From Gemmobacter sp. 24YEA27 (GTDB lineage Bacteria > Pseudomonadota > Alphaproteobacteria > Rhodobacterales > Rhodobacteraceae), in contig NZ_JASJPW010000005.1 in the NCBI RefSeq assembly GCF_030052995.1, forward strand, positions 71,001-135,000: a DNA stretch of 64,000 bases, written 5' to 3'. The notes below the pieces were generated by a model. That model worked only from the letters and a program-made list of their open reading frames with translations, had not been told where the DNA came from and made no database searches. The translations under genes and the position numbers were made by a program. Shown piece by piece: positions 27,214-36,049 of the stretch (positions within the stretch are counted from its first letter, which is position 1; each line of letters begins with the position of its first letter).

Positions 27214-28494
27214 CTATTGCGCCAGAGAGAGATCGCGGAGGAACAGCGATATCTGTGGCACATAGGTGATGAGCATCAGCGACAGAATGATCGCCGACAC
27301 CGGCCAGATCAGCGGTTTGAACATCCGCTGCACGGGGATCTTCGCAACCGATGCGGCAGCGAAGAGGTTCACCCCAAGCGGCGGCGTGATCATCCCCATG
27401 GCAAGGTTCACAATCATGATCATGCCGAAATGCACCGGGTCGACGCCATAAGCGATGGCAATCGGCGCAAGGATCGGCGCCAGCACCAGGATCGCCGCCG
27501 AGGTCTCGACAAACATGCCGATGACAAACAGCAGCAGGTTCACAAAGAGCAGGAAGGTGATCCAGCTCTCGAAACTATCCGAGGCCCAGGCGCCAACCAT
27601 TTTCGGCAGACCCGACATCGAGACGAGGAACGAGAACAACCCCGCCGCCGCGATGATCAGCATGACCGCGCCGGTCGAGACCACTGACTGGCGGAAGATT
27701 TTCGGCAGGTCAGAGAAGCTCAGCTCGCGATAGATGAACAGCCCGATCACAAGCGCGAGGAAGACGGCGACGGCCGCGGCTTCGGTCGGCGTGAAGATCC
27801 CGCCATAGATGCCGCCCACAATCACCACCGGCATCATCAGCGACCAGAAGGCGCTTGCGGCGGATTTCAGGAAGGGCTGGCGGTCATTGCCGTCATTCTT
27901 GCCATAGCCTTTCACGCGGCACCAGATCTGCGTCATCACGATCAGCGCAACGGCGATCAGGATGCCAGGGCCAATGCCGGCGATGAAGATCTGGGTGACC
28001 GAGGTTTCGGTTGAAACCGCGTAAAGGATCATGGGGATCGAAGGTGGCAGGATCACCCCAAGCTCTGCCGAGGCCGCCTGGATCGTGCCGGCGACCGGGG
28101 TCGGATAGCCGTGTTTTACCATGGCCGGGATCAGGATCGCCCCCACGGCGAAAGTGGTTGCGACAGAAGAGCCCGAGATCGAGGAGAAGATCATGCAGGT
28201 CAGCACGCAAGACGCGGCAAGCCCGCCTTGCACACCGCCAACCATAGATTTCGCGAAATCAACCAGCCGGCGCGACACGCCGCCATGGCTCATCAGATTG
28301 CCGGCAAGGATGAAGAAGGGGATCGCCAGCAGCGGAAAGCTGTCCAGCGCGTTGAACATCTTCTGCGGCACCACCATCAGCGGCAGATTGCTGAACATGG
28401 TGATGCCGAAAATGGCGGAAAGCGCGATGGCAACCGCCACCGGCACCGAAAGCGCGAAAAGAACGATCAGCGCGGATACGAGAGCGATATTCAT
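27214..28494 (-). CDS. dctM: TRAP transporter large permease (DctM)
   Basis: This 426-aa, 12-helix large membrane subunit of a tripartite ATP-independent periplasmic (TRAP) importer has SHGGVSRRLVDFAKSMVGG, SGSSVATTFAVGAILIPAM, ELGVILPPSIPMILYAV, and the C-terminal NLAMGMITPPLGVNLF. These are the usual DctM motifs. It uses the Na+ gradient to import an organic acid. It overlaps the DctQ gene in an ATGA arrangement. The operon context makes hydroxy acids the likely cargo. Confidence 0.93.
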   Translation of the reverse strand: MNIALVSALIVLFALSVPVAVAIALSAIFGITMFSNLPLMVVPQKMFNALDSFPLLAIPFFILAGNLMSHGGVSRRLVDFAKSMVGGVQGGLAASCVLTCMIFSSISGSSVATTFAVGAILIPAMVKHGYPTPVAGTIQAASAELGVILPPSIPMILYAVSTETSVTQIFIAGIGPGILIAVALIVMTQIWCRVKGYGKNDGNDRQPFLKSAASAFWSLMMPVVIVGGIYGGIFTPTEAAAVAVFLALVIGLFIYRELSFSDLPKIFRQSVVSTGAVMLIIAAAGLFSFLVSMSGLPKMVGAWASDSFESWITFLLFVNLLLFVIGMFVETSAAILVLAPILAPIAIAYGVDPVHFGMIMIVNLAMGMITPPLGVNLFAAASVAKIPVQRMFKPLIWPVSAIILSLMLITYVPQISLFLRDLSLAQ

Positions 28495-28976
28495 TCGGGC
28501 AACCTTTCATCCGCGACCGGGCGGAAATGGCCAAGGAGCACGCCCGGCAGCGCGCAGATGCAGCCAACAGGGATTGCCGAATAGAACCAGGCCATCGAGA
28601 CGCCGAGCATGGCGATCTTCTGGTTCGCAACCCGCATCGCCATCTGGATCCCGTACCAGGACATCACGAACAGAAAGACGAGCGTCAGCACAAAGACCGT
28701 CCAGAGCACCAGCGATTTGATCGGCGCCGGGACCACGTCGCGAATGAATTCCAGCGGAATCATTGCATTGAGGCGGAACCCGGCACAGGCGGCCATGAAG
28801 ACCATCCAGATCACCGTGCCGCGCGCCAGAATTTCGGTCCAGGCCAGCGAATGCCCGCCACCGAAACGCGACACCACCTGCAGGAAGACCAGAATTGCGG
28901 ATACGGCAAGCAATGCAGCCGCGATATTATGTGTAAGAGAGACAAACCTCTCTCCGGCGTGCACAAGCCTGCGCAT
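28491..28976 (-). CDS. dctQ: TRAP transporter small permease (DctQ)
   Basis: This 161-aa membrane protein has four hydrophobic helices. It carries SLAWTEILARGTVIWMVFMAA and the common ACAGFRLNAMIPLEFI segment of DctQ proteins. It links binding protein and large subunit function in TRAP importers. It lies 97 bases after the DctP gene and overlaps DctM, so all three parts are complete and in standard order. Confidence 0.9.
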   Translation of the reverse strand: MRRLVHAGERFVSLTHNIAAALLAVSAILVFLQVVSRFGGGHSLAWTEILARGTVIWMVFMAACAGFRLNAMIPLEFIRDVVPAPIKSLVLWTVFVLTLVFLFVMSWYGIQMAMRVANQKIAMLGVSMAWFYSAIPVGCICALPGVLLGHFRPVADERLPE

Positions 28977-29073
28977 CGCTCCTCCTCCATATGTTGTTGT
29001 GGGAGAGTGGGGTCGCGCCCCGGCGCGAGCCCTTCAGCAGGGCCTGTTCAGGCGGGGGCGCGACGGGCTCAGA

Positions 29074-30057
29074 TCACTGCTGTGCGGCGCGGATTTTCTC
29101 GAGCGTCTCGCTGCCATAGGTCGAGGTAAAGACGTCATAGACTGCGGAAACCGCCTCGGCGAAAGCTTCCTGGTCGACGGTTTCGATCACTTCCATGCCA
29201 TTGGCACGCAGCATTTCAAGGCCGCGCTTTTCGTCGTTTTCGACATAGGCGCGATTGGCGGCAACACCGGCGGCGGCCGCTTCACGCACCCAGCCCTGCT
29301 CTTCTTCGGTCAGCTGGTCCCAATGGACTTTCGACATCATGATCAGCGAGGGCGAATAGAAATGGCCGGTCAGGGTCGCGTATTTCTGCACTTCCCAGAT
29401 GCGGTTCGCGATGAAGATCGACATCGGCGTTTCCTGGCCGTCGATGGTGCCCTGTTGCAGCGCCGTGATGACCTCGTTCCAGGACATCGGCAGCGGTGCG
29501 GCCCCAAGCGCGGTGAAAGATCCCAGATGGATGTCATTTTCCATCGTACGGATCTTCATGTCCTTCATGTCTTCCGGGGTCTTGATCGGCTTTTTCGAAT
29601 TGGTGACATAGCGGAAGCCATTTTCGGCCCAGCCAAGCGCCATGATCCCGATCGGTTCGAAATCATCGAGCAGGTCCTGGCCAATCGGGCCGTCAAGGAT
29701 GGCGCGCGCATTGGCGTAATCTTTGAACAGGAACGGCAGGTCGAGAACATAGGTCGAGGGCACGAAACCACCGACCGGACCGGTCGAGGTGACACCCATT
29801 TCAATGGACCCGATCTGCATCCCCTCGAGGATCTCGCGCTCGCCGCCAAGCACGCCATTGGCTTTGATCTCGACAGTGAGATCACCGCCCGAAAGCTCTT
29901 CAATCTTTTCCTTGAATGCCTTGGCAGCCGCCCCGTAATGCGATTCTTCCGGCGGGGTCATCGCGATATTCAGGGTGCGGGCTTCAAGCGCGGTCCCAGC
30001 CAACATGGCGCAAGCCGAAACGGCAGAAAGCGCCAGAGCGCGGAAATTAAACGACAT
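29074..30057 (-). CDS. dctP: TRAP transporter substrate-binding protein (DctP)
   Basis: This 327-aa periplasmic binding protein of the DctP family has a Sec signal (LALSAVSACAMLAGTALEA). It contains IKANGVLGGEREILEGMQ, the ligand-binding Arg in KIRTMENDIHLGSF, and EVITALQQGTIDGQETP, the hallmark of carboxylate-binding TRAP proteins. It is the first gene of the minus-strand operon and faces the GntR regulator. The conserved Arg supports a carboxylate ligand; identity is unknown. Confidence 0.92.
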   Translation of the reverse strand: MSFNFRALALSAVSACAMLAGTALEARTLNIAMTPPEESHYGAAAKAFKEKIEELSGGDLTVEIKANGVLGGEREILEGMQIGSIEMGVTSTGPVGGFVPSTYVLDLPFLFKDYANARAILDGPIGQDLLDDFEPIGIMALGWAENGFRYVTNSKKPIKTPEDMKDMKIRTMENDIHLGSFTALGAAPLPMSWNEVITALQQGTIDGQETPMSIFIANRIWEVQKYATLTGHFYSPSLIMMSKVHWDQLTEEEQGWVREAAAAGVAANRAYVENDEKRGLEMLRANGMEVIETVDQEAFAEAVSAVYDVFTSTYGSETLEKIRAAQQ

Positions 30058-30133
30058 TTTATCCTCCCTGGGATGGCGGGACTCCCTCCAGAAACGCGCG
30101 CCACCCTTGTCATGATATCAACGTATGGACCGG

Positions 30134-30156
30134 AAAATCCGATACGATACGATTTT
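30134..30156. promoter_or_regulatory. Candidate GntR operator between dctP and gntR
   Basis: AAAATC and GATTTT form an inverted repeat separated by an 11-base spacer that itself carries direct CGATA repeats. It sits in the 156-base divergent region and is the only clear symmetric element there. FCD-type GntR proteins often bind such sites beside their own gene. The link is inferred. Confidence 0.4.
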
Positions 30157-30213
30157 AAGCTAGACATCCGATGCGGAAGGGTCAAGAGATTACGGACGGG
30201 GAGGAGACGGAAA

Positions 30214-30923
30214 ATGTCAGGGAAGACGCTTGGCCCACAATTATCTTCTGCGGCGCAGCACCCGCGCGAGAAGCATGTGTCGCAACCGCTCGGGATGAGA
30301 TCTACGATGCCTTGCTGGGCGATCTGATCTCGCTTCGGATTCCGCCGGGGGAAAGGCTCTCGGTCGATGCGCTGGCGCGTCATTTCGGCGTGTCGCAAAC
30401 GCCGATCCGGGCGGCGCTGATCCGGCTGGAATCCGAAGGGCTTGTGCAGCAGAAATTCAATTCCGGCTTTTCCGCCGCCCCCCTGCCCGAGGGCAGCCAT
30501 TTTCGCGATGTCTATGCCTTTCGCCGCATGATCGAGCCCGAACTGGCGGCGCTGGCGGCAGAGAAGGCAACCGCCGAAGACATCGCCGCCCTCGAAGCGC
30601 TTTGCGCCGAGATGCGCCACATCGCTGCCGAAAGCCGGCCCGATAATTTCGGCAGTTTTGCCGAGCGCGACAATGCCTTCCACGCCCGGATCGCCCGGAT
30701 CGCCGGCAACCAGGTCGCCGCCGAGGCGCTGGCGCGGCTCTATATCCATTCGAATCTGTTCCGCCTGCGCTATCACGCGACGATCACCACAAGCGCAGTC
30801 AGCGAACATATGGACTTGCTGGAGGCTCTCAGAAACAAGGACGCCGCAGCCGCAAGGGAAACCATGGCGCGCCACCTTGGCCATTCGAAAGACCGGGTCG
30901 AACCGTTCTTTATCGAAAGCTGA
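30214..30923 (+). CDS. GntR/FadR-family (FCD) transcriptional regulator with apparent frameshift near its start
   Basis: The winged-helix domain reads DEIYDALLGDLISLRIPPG, LARHFGVSQTPIRAALIRLE and GLVQQKFNSGF, followed by an all-helical FCD ligand domain (FRRMIEPELAALAAEKATAE, FAERDNAFHARIARIAGN). The best start is ATG 30214 behind a strong ggggaggag, but that frame (MSGKTLGPQLSSAAQ...HVSQPL) meets the DNA-binding frame only if one C is added near 30290, giving QPLRDEIYDALL. The literal 250-aa reading from 30171 has an unlikely N-terminus. It probably controls both the TRAP operon and the genes downstream, with a catabolic intermediate as ligand. Confidence 0.85.
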
Positions 30924-30988
30924 AACCCATCTGAAATCAGATACCTACGAGGCGCGTTGCCGCCTCTTGTCAGATATGGAGGAAAATC

Positions 30989-32449
30989 ATGGCACTTGAT
31001 CACCTGATGTGGATCGATTCCACGAAACTGTTCGTAAACGGCGCATGGGTCACGCCCGCGGGCGCTGAGACGATCCCGGTCGAGAACCCTTCGACCGGCG
31101 AAGTGATCGGGCAGATCGGACGCGGCACCCTGGCCGAGGTCGATGTCGCCGTCGCCGCCGCGCGCGGCGCGCTGAATGGCGAATGGGGCAAGCTGACCGC
31201 GACGCAGCGCGGCCGGATCCTGATGAAAATGTCCGCGCTGGTGCTGGAACGCGCCGAAGAGCTCGCAATGATCGAGACGCTGGATGTCGGCAAACCGCTG
31301 AACCAGTCGCGCAATGATTCCATCGCGCTCGCCCGCTATCTCGAATTCTACGCCGGTGCCGCCGACAAGCTGATGGGCACCACGATCCCCTATCAGGAAG
31401 GCTTCACCGTCTACACTTTGCGTGAACCGCATGGCGTTTGCGGCATCATCATCCCGTGGAATTACCCGATGCAGATCCTCGGGCGTGGTGTCGGTGCGGC
31501 GCTCGCGGCCGGGAATACGGTTGTGCTGAAGCCGGCAGAAGATGCCTCGCTTTCGTCCCTGGCGGTTGCCGCCATCGCGGCAGAGGCCGGCGTTCCGGCA
31601 GGCGTGATCAACGTGGTCACCGGCTATGGCCATGACGTAGGCGCGCATCTTTCGTCACATCCTGGCATCAACCATGTCTCCTTCACCGGCTCGGTCGGGA
31701 CGGGCGTGCGCATCCAGGAAGCGGCGGCGAAGAATGTCGTGCCGGTGACGCTCGAGCTGGGTGGTAAATCGCCGCATATCGTGTTCGACGATGTCGATCT
31801 GGAAAAAGCGATGCCGGTTCTGGTCGGCGCCTGTATGCAAAATGCCGGCCAGACCTGTTCGGCGGCTTCGCGCGTGCTGGTGCAGAAGGGCATCTATGAC
31901 GAGGTCAAGGCCCGCATGATCGCGATCTATGAGGGTCTGACGGTCGGTCCGGCGATTGAAAGCCACAATCTCGGCCCTGTCGTCTCGAAGAAACAGCATC
32001 AGATCGTCCAGGGCTTTATTGACCGGGGTCGCGCCGAACTGACCACCGCAGCCCAGGGTAAGCTGCATGCGGACGCACCGGCGGGCGGCAATTACATCCT
32101 GCCGACGCTCTTTTCGGAAGTCTCGCCCGACCACGCCCTGGCCCAGCAGGAGATTTTCGGGCCGGTGCAGGTTCTGATCCCCTTCGAGGATGAGGCCGAA
32201 GCCATCGCCATCGCCAATGGCACCGATTATGGCCTCGTAACCGGGATCTGGACCCAGGACGGCTCGCGTCAGCTGCGCATGGCGCAAAAGATCCATTCCG
32301 GCCAGGTCTTCATCAATAATTACGGTGCAGGCGGCGGGATCGAGCTTCCCTTTGGCGGTGTCGGAAAATCCGGCCATGGCCGCGAAAAGGGCTTCGAGGC
32401 GCTGAACGGCTTCACCCATATCAAGACCGTGACCATCAGCCACGGCTGA
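30989..32449 (+). CDS. NAD-dependent aldehyde dehydrogenase (betaine-aldehyde/phenylacetaldehyde-dehydrogenase-like)
   Basis: This 486-aa aldehyde dehydrogenase contains CGIIIPWNYPMQILGRGVGAAL, VSFTGSVGTGVRIQ, the catalytic Glu in LELGGKSPHIVFDDVDL, the catalytic Cys in NAGQTCSAASRVLV, QEIFGPVQVLIPF and PFGGVGKSGHGREKGF. It belongs to the ALDH2/BADH-like group, different from the GabD-like enzyme at 23439. It sits 65 bases after the regulator and is probably under its control. The substrate is unknown; the pair with the next gene suggests aldehyde oxidation within the same pathway. Confidence 0.9.
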   Translation: MALDHLMWIDSTKLFVNGAWVTPAGAETIPVENPSTGEVIGQIGRGTLAEVDVAVAAARGALNGEWGKLTATQRGRILMKMSALVLERAEELAMIETLDVGKPLNQSRNDSIALARYLEFYAGAADKLMGTTIPYQEGFTVYTLREPHGVCGIIIPWNYPMQILGRGVGAALAAGNTVVLKPAEDASLSSLAVAAIAAEAGVPAGVINVVTGYGHDVGAHLSSHPGINHVSFTGSVGTGVRIQEAAAKNVVPVTLELGGKSPHIVFDDVDLEKAMPVLVGACMQNAGQTCSAASRVLVQKGIYDEVKARMIAIYEGLTVGPAIESHNLGPVVSKKQHQIVQGFIDRGRAELTTAAQGKLHADAPAGGNYILPTLFSEVSPDHALAQQEIFGPVQVLIPFEDEAEAIAIANGTDYGLVTGIWTQDGSRQLRMAQKIHSGQVFINNYGAGGGIELPFGGVGKSGHGREKGFEALNGFTHIKTVTISHG

Positions 32450-32460
32450 GACCGATCCTT

Positions 32461-32486
32461 GCGGGCGCGTGAGAGGGCGCGCCCGC
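32461..32486 (+). terminator. Strong GC hairpin after the aldehyde dehydrogenase
   Basis: Arms gcgggcgcg and cgcgcccgc form a nine-pair stem just after the stop codon, followed by ccccttctc and no strong T-run. It is a partial terminator or 3' stabiliser. Confidence 0.45.
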
Positions 32487-32565
32487 CCCTTCTCATATCG
32501 CAACGGCAACCCCCTGCTTCCGCAGGCCGGTCCGCTGTTGCCGCGAACCCGCTGGGGACATCACC

Positions 32566-33393
32566 ATGACCAGAATAGCCTTGTTCGGCGCGGGCGGAAA
32601 AATGGGCACCCGCCTGACCCGCAATTTGCAAAAGACCGATTTCGATGTGGCCCATGTCGAGCTGTCACCCGAGGGCCAGCAGCGCCTGAAGGAAGACTTC
32701 GCGGTCACCTGTGTCGCGCCGGATGAAGCGATCATCGGTGCTGATGTCGTGGTGCTGGCGGTGCCCGATGCCGTGATCGGCAAGGTCGCAAGCCTTATCG
32801 TGCCAAAGCTCGCCAGTGGCACGGTCGTCATCTGTCTCGATCCCGCAGCACCTCATGCCGGCCACCTGCCGCCGCGCGACGATATCGCCTATTTTGTCAC
32901 CCATCCCTGCCATCCGGGCCTCTTCCGCAATGAGGACAGTGAGGCCGGCCGGCGCGATTTCTTTGGCGGCGTTGCGGCGCCCCAGGGCATCGTCAACGCG
33001 CTGATGCAGGGCAGCGAGGCGCAATATGCGCTAGGCGACGCGGTTGCCCGCGCGATCTTTGCCCCGGTTGCCCGCAGTCACCGCGTGACCGTGGAACATA
33101 TGGCCTATCTGGAGCCCGGGCTGACCGAAACCGTCTGCGCCTCGCTCGTCACCGTGCTTCGCGAAGCGATGGAAGAGGTTATCCGGCGTGGCATCGACCG
33201 CGACTGCGCCCGCGAATTCCTGCTCGGCCATATGAGCGTGCTGACCGCTGTGATGTTCGACGAGATCCCCGGCAAGTTTTCGGAGGCCTGCGAGAAGGCC
33301 ATTGAATTCGGGCGTCCGATGCTGATGCGCGACGACTGGAAAAAAGTGTTCGAACCCGAAGAAATCCGCGCCAGCATCGTGCGGATAACCTGA
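32566..33393 (+). CDS. D-apionate-oxidoisomerase-like NAD-binding protein (phosphogluconate-dehydrogenase C-terminal type)
   Basis: This 275-aa protein has a Rossmann start (IALFGAGGKMGTRL) and an ADVVVLAVPDAVIG strand. Its distinctive body reads YFVTHPCHPGLFRNE, RRDFFGGVAAPQGIV, HRVTVEHMAYLEPGLTETVCA, EFLLGHMSVLTAVMFDEIPG and the end DDWKKVFEPEEI. I recognise this as the ApnO/PGDH_C-like group, whose studied member oxidises and isomerises D-apionate. None of the other apiose/apionate genes are obvious here, so the true substrate may be a related branched or hydroxy acid. A 116-base gap with a hairpin separates it from the aldehyde dehydrogenase. Confidence 0.75.
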   Translation: MTRIALFGAGGKMGTRLTRNLQKTDFDVAHVELSPEGQQRLKEDFAVTCVAPDEAIIGADVVVLAVPDAVIGKVASLIVPKLASGTVVICLDPAAPHAGHLPPRDDIAYFVTHPCHPGLFRNEDSEAGRRDFFGGVAAPQGIVNALMQGSEAQYALGDAVARAIFAPVARSHRVTVEHMAYLEPGLTETVCASLVTVLREAMEEVIRRGIDRDCAREFLLGHMSVLTAVMFDEIPGKFSEACEKAIEFGRPMLMRDDWKKVFEPEEIRASIVRIT

Positions 33394-33407
33394 TCAGCCA
33401 GATGAAG

Positions 33408-33432
33408 CGGAGACCGGCTTTCCCGGTCTCCG
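33408..33432 (+). terminator. Hairpin terminator after the ApnO-like gene
   Basis: Arms cggagaccgg and ccggtctccg form a perfect ten-pair stem with a five-base loop, 15 bases after the stop. Only tatccc follows, so it is a weak intrinsic or Rho-assisted terminator. Confidence 0.5.
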
Positions 33433-33434
33433 TA

Positions 33435-33823
33435 TCCCGGCACCATACCTCAAGCCGCGTGCGCTCAGGATGAAGCCGGGCGCCATCACGTTTTGCAAGA
33501 TCACCGGGACCACATAGAACAGGATCAGCGAATTGGCCCTCAGGCTGCGCGGCTTTGGTGTCGCAAACAGTCGTCTGAAAAACCCGGCATAAAGCGCTTG
33601 GCCCATAGCGGCGCACGGACTTGCGGCAGGGAACATCAAAACCGGCGGCGCCAGTCCGAGAGTGGAAAAAGGCGACAAGGGCCAGATAGGCGCCGATCAT
33701 CGCGAGATCGCCATGGTCGATGTTCAAAAACCGCAACATGCCGTAAACGAAATTCTGCGCCGAAGCGACACGCGCATGGAGCGCACCCGAACAGAGCGCG
33801 GCAAAAAACAGGTGAGCTGCCAT
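33435..33823 (-). pseudogene. LivH-type branched-chain amino-acid ABC permease remnant
   Basis: The minus strand reads NFVYGMLRFLNIDHGDLAMIGAYLALVAFF, in pieces NFVYGMLRFLNIDHG and DLAMIGAYLALVAFF, the conserved N-terminal helix pair of LivH permeases. After a frame change it continues with QALYAGFFRRL and ILFYVVPVILQNVMA. The rest of the gene is missing, so only about 130 of 290 codons survive. It follows the LivK remnant on the same strand, as in an original liv operon. Confidence 0.7.
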
Positions 33824-33916
33824 CGGCCCCCGATTCGGATCTGAGAAGAACGGGCAGCGGTCAGGGCCGCCCGTGAACTGCCGGTGAATGTCGGTGCACT
33901 GAGCCGGGGATCTGCC

Positions 33917-34880
33917 TTACCAGGCGGTTTTCGGGCAGGAGTCCGGTGTCCGGATCTCTTGCGGCCAGAGCAGCTCGAGGGAGGCGTCCTGAATGTGCAG
34001 GAAGGTTGCCGGCGTCAGACTGTTCTCGACCCTCTCGAACGTCACCGGCCCGTTGATCGTGTCGAAGGTGGCCGCAGCGGTTTCCTAGCGCAGCGCCACG
34101 CGGTCAAAACCTGCCACAGCCACCACCTGTTCGAGGAATTCCCAACGACCAACAAGCGCGCGCCCTGTCGAGCGCATCAGGCGCCTCGCCAAATCTCGCG
34201 CAACAGGCGTCGAAAAAAGATCTTCGCCTTCCGCGAGGCGTCCTGTTTGGGCAAACAATGGCCAGCGGCGACGACAGTATCCGCAGCTGTCCCCATCGCC
34301 TTTTGAGAGGCGTCGATGATCGACACGACCAGAGCCAGGGCGAAATGTGCTGTCACCCCAGCTCTTTCGCCTGGCCTGTGAAGAGAAAAGCATCCGCCAG
34401 GCAACTCAGCGCGATCTCCGTATCCGGCGATGCGGCCTTCGACTGCGACAGGGGCGAGACATTTGCCATGATCGCGGCGGGGTGATCGCTTCGGATGCCA
34501 TCAGCTTTGCCAGTTCCACCCCGGCTTGTCGGGGATGACGGCTGTGGGGAACCAGATCTGGCCGGGCGCGTCCTAGCGCAGCCGCACCGAGGCCGCAGTA
34601 TTGCCGACCAGCGGAAACTGACAGCGGCTGAGAACCGGCGCAAGCGCAAGATGATCGGCGTCGACCACGGCGCGGCCAAAAGATCGACCTTGTTCTTGGG
34701 ATCAGGCGGTCAGGGATGCACGCCGCATTGGCAGGATTCAACGGATCGTCTGAAGCGATGAACTCGAGCGAGCGCTTTTTGCCGGCCACATCCAGGCCGA
34801 CGGCTGCGTTCGCCTCTTCGGCCCCGCGGTTACAGGCGTTCATCGGCGGCATTACACCCGCCCTGAAACTGAACATGGCT
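33917..34880 (-). pseudogene. LivK-type substrate-binding protein remnant
   Basis: The minus strand carries scattered pieces of a Leu/Ile/Val-type binding protein: the N-terminal GAEEANAAVGLDVAGKKRSL and ASDDPLNPANAA (about 34740-34870), several shifted middle segments, and the C-terminal INGPVTFERVENSL, FLHIQDASLELLWPQEI up to the stop at 33917. Frames change at least three times and in-frame stops occur, so no product is made. Together with the LivH piece it marks a lost amino-acid or amide importer. Confidence 0.65.
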
Positions 34881-34964
34881 GCATGAAGTCTACTTATGCG
34901 CCCGGTTAAAACGGGGAGGATAGCCCGGTCATCAGCTGATTTTCGCAACAGCGCCCGCCGGCTC

Positions 34965-35095
34965 ATCCGGGAAGATGCGTTGCGCGTCGTCTTTGAGCCG
35001 GCCGGCCCATACCATCGATTCATGGAAAAGACGCTGGCAGAAGCGAAGATTGACATGGTCAATGTGAACCCGCGCTATGGTCAGGACCCATTGAT
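34965..35095 (+). mobile_element. IS110-family transposase fragment
   Basis: The plus strand reads VVFEPAGPYHRFMEKTL and IDMVNVNPR, which match the conserved N-terminal RuvC-like region of IS110 transposases (FE.TG.YH and K.NP). Only some 40 codons remain before an IS5-type element begins. It is nonfunctional debris. Confidence 0.6.
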
Positions 35096-35098
35096 TAT

Positions 35099-35944
35099 GG
35101 CTTTGTTCGGTGATTCAGGAGGTGCCGGTAGGCCTTTCTGATGAGCAATCTATTCTGGCTGACAGACGCGCAGATGGCGCGGCCTGAACCCTTCTTTCCC
35201 AAGAGCCATGGCAAGCCGCGCGTCGATGATCGTCGTGTGCTGAGCGGCATAATCTCCATCAATTGCAATGGCTTGCGCTGGTGTGACGCGCCCCGTGAAT
35301 ACGGCCGGCCATAGGCCCTCTGCAACCGATGGAAGCGCTGGAGCCGGATAGGTGTGTTCACCCGTATCATGACCGGCCTGGCTGCCGAGGCTGCTGACGA
35401 GAAGACGATCATGATCGAGGTGAGCAGGCGAACGCCATGCGTTCGAGTGAGCCTGCGCAAGTATCTGAAAGCCCATCGCACGGCCTCCAGCCTGCTGGTG
35501 AAAAAGGGGGGCGTGGCAGGCTGATCGGGCGCACGAAAGGCGGCATGAATACAAAACTTCATGCCGTCGCCGATGCTCCGGGCCGCCCGATCCGCATGTT
35601 CGTCACCGCAGGGCCCGTCAGCGATTACATCGGTGCTGCCGCCATGCTGCGCAGCCAGCCGCAGGCAGAGTGGATGCTGGCCGACCAGGGCTATGATGCC
35701 GATTGGTTCAGAGATGCGTTAAAAGACAAGGGGATAAAGGCATGCATCCCCGGCCGGAAGGGCAGGAAGAAAGCCATCTGGCGCGACAAACGCCGCTATA
35801 AGCGCCGAAAGCGCATTGAGATCATGTTCGGCAGGCTCAAGGATTGGCGGCGGGTTGCGACAGGTGCCCCATCGTCTTTCTCTTGGCCATCGCACTCGCC
35901 GCAACCGTCCTCTTCTGGCTCTAATGTTAATGAGTCTGCAGCCG
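35099..35944 (+). mobile_element. Decayed IS5-family (IS427-like) element
   Basis: The transposase starts MSNLFWLTDAQMARPEPFFP at 35141, with SGIISINCNGLRWCDAPREY. A TAG-type stop interrupts it near 35312, and it resumes in other frames with GRTKGGMNTKLHAVADAPG, ADQGYDADWFRDAL and RYKRRKRIEIMFGRLKDWRR. The terminal FWL stop lies at 35922. These are the DDE motifs of the IS427 subgroup. Frame breaks make it inactive. Element ends are approximate. Confidence 0.78.
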
Positions 35945-36049
35945 AGCTCTGTCATGTTGGCAAATGGCGGAGTGAGAGCCTGATGCTGGTGACCCACTAC
36001 GACAAATGAGCCACTCCCCGTTCCTTCGACAGTTTTCGGGGATATTGAG

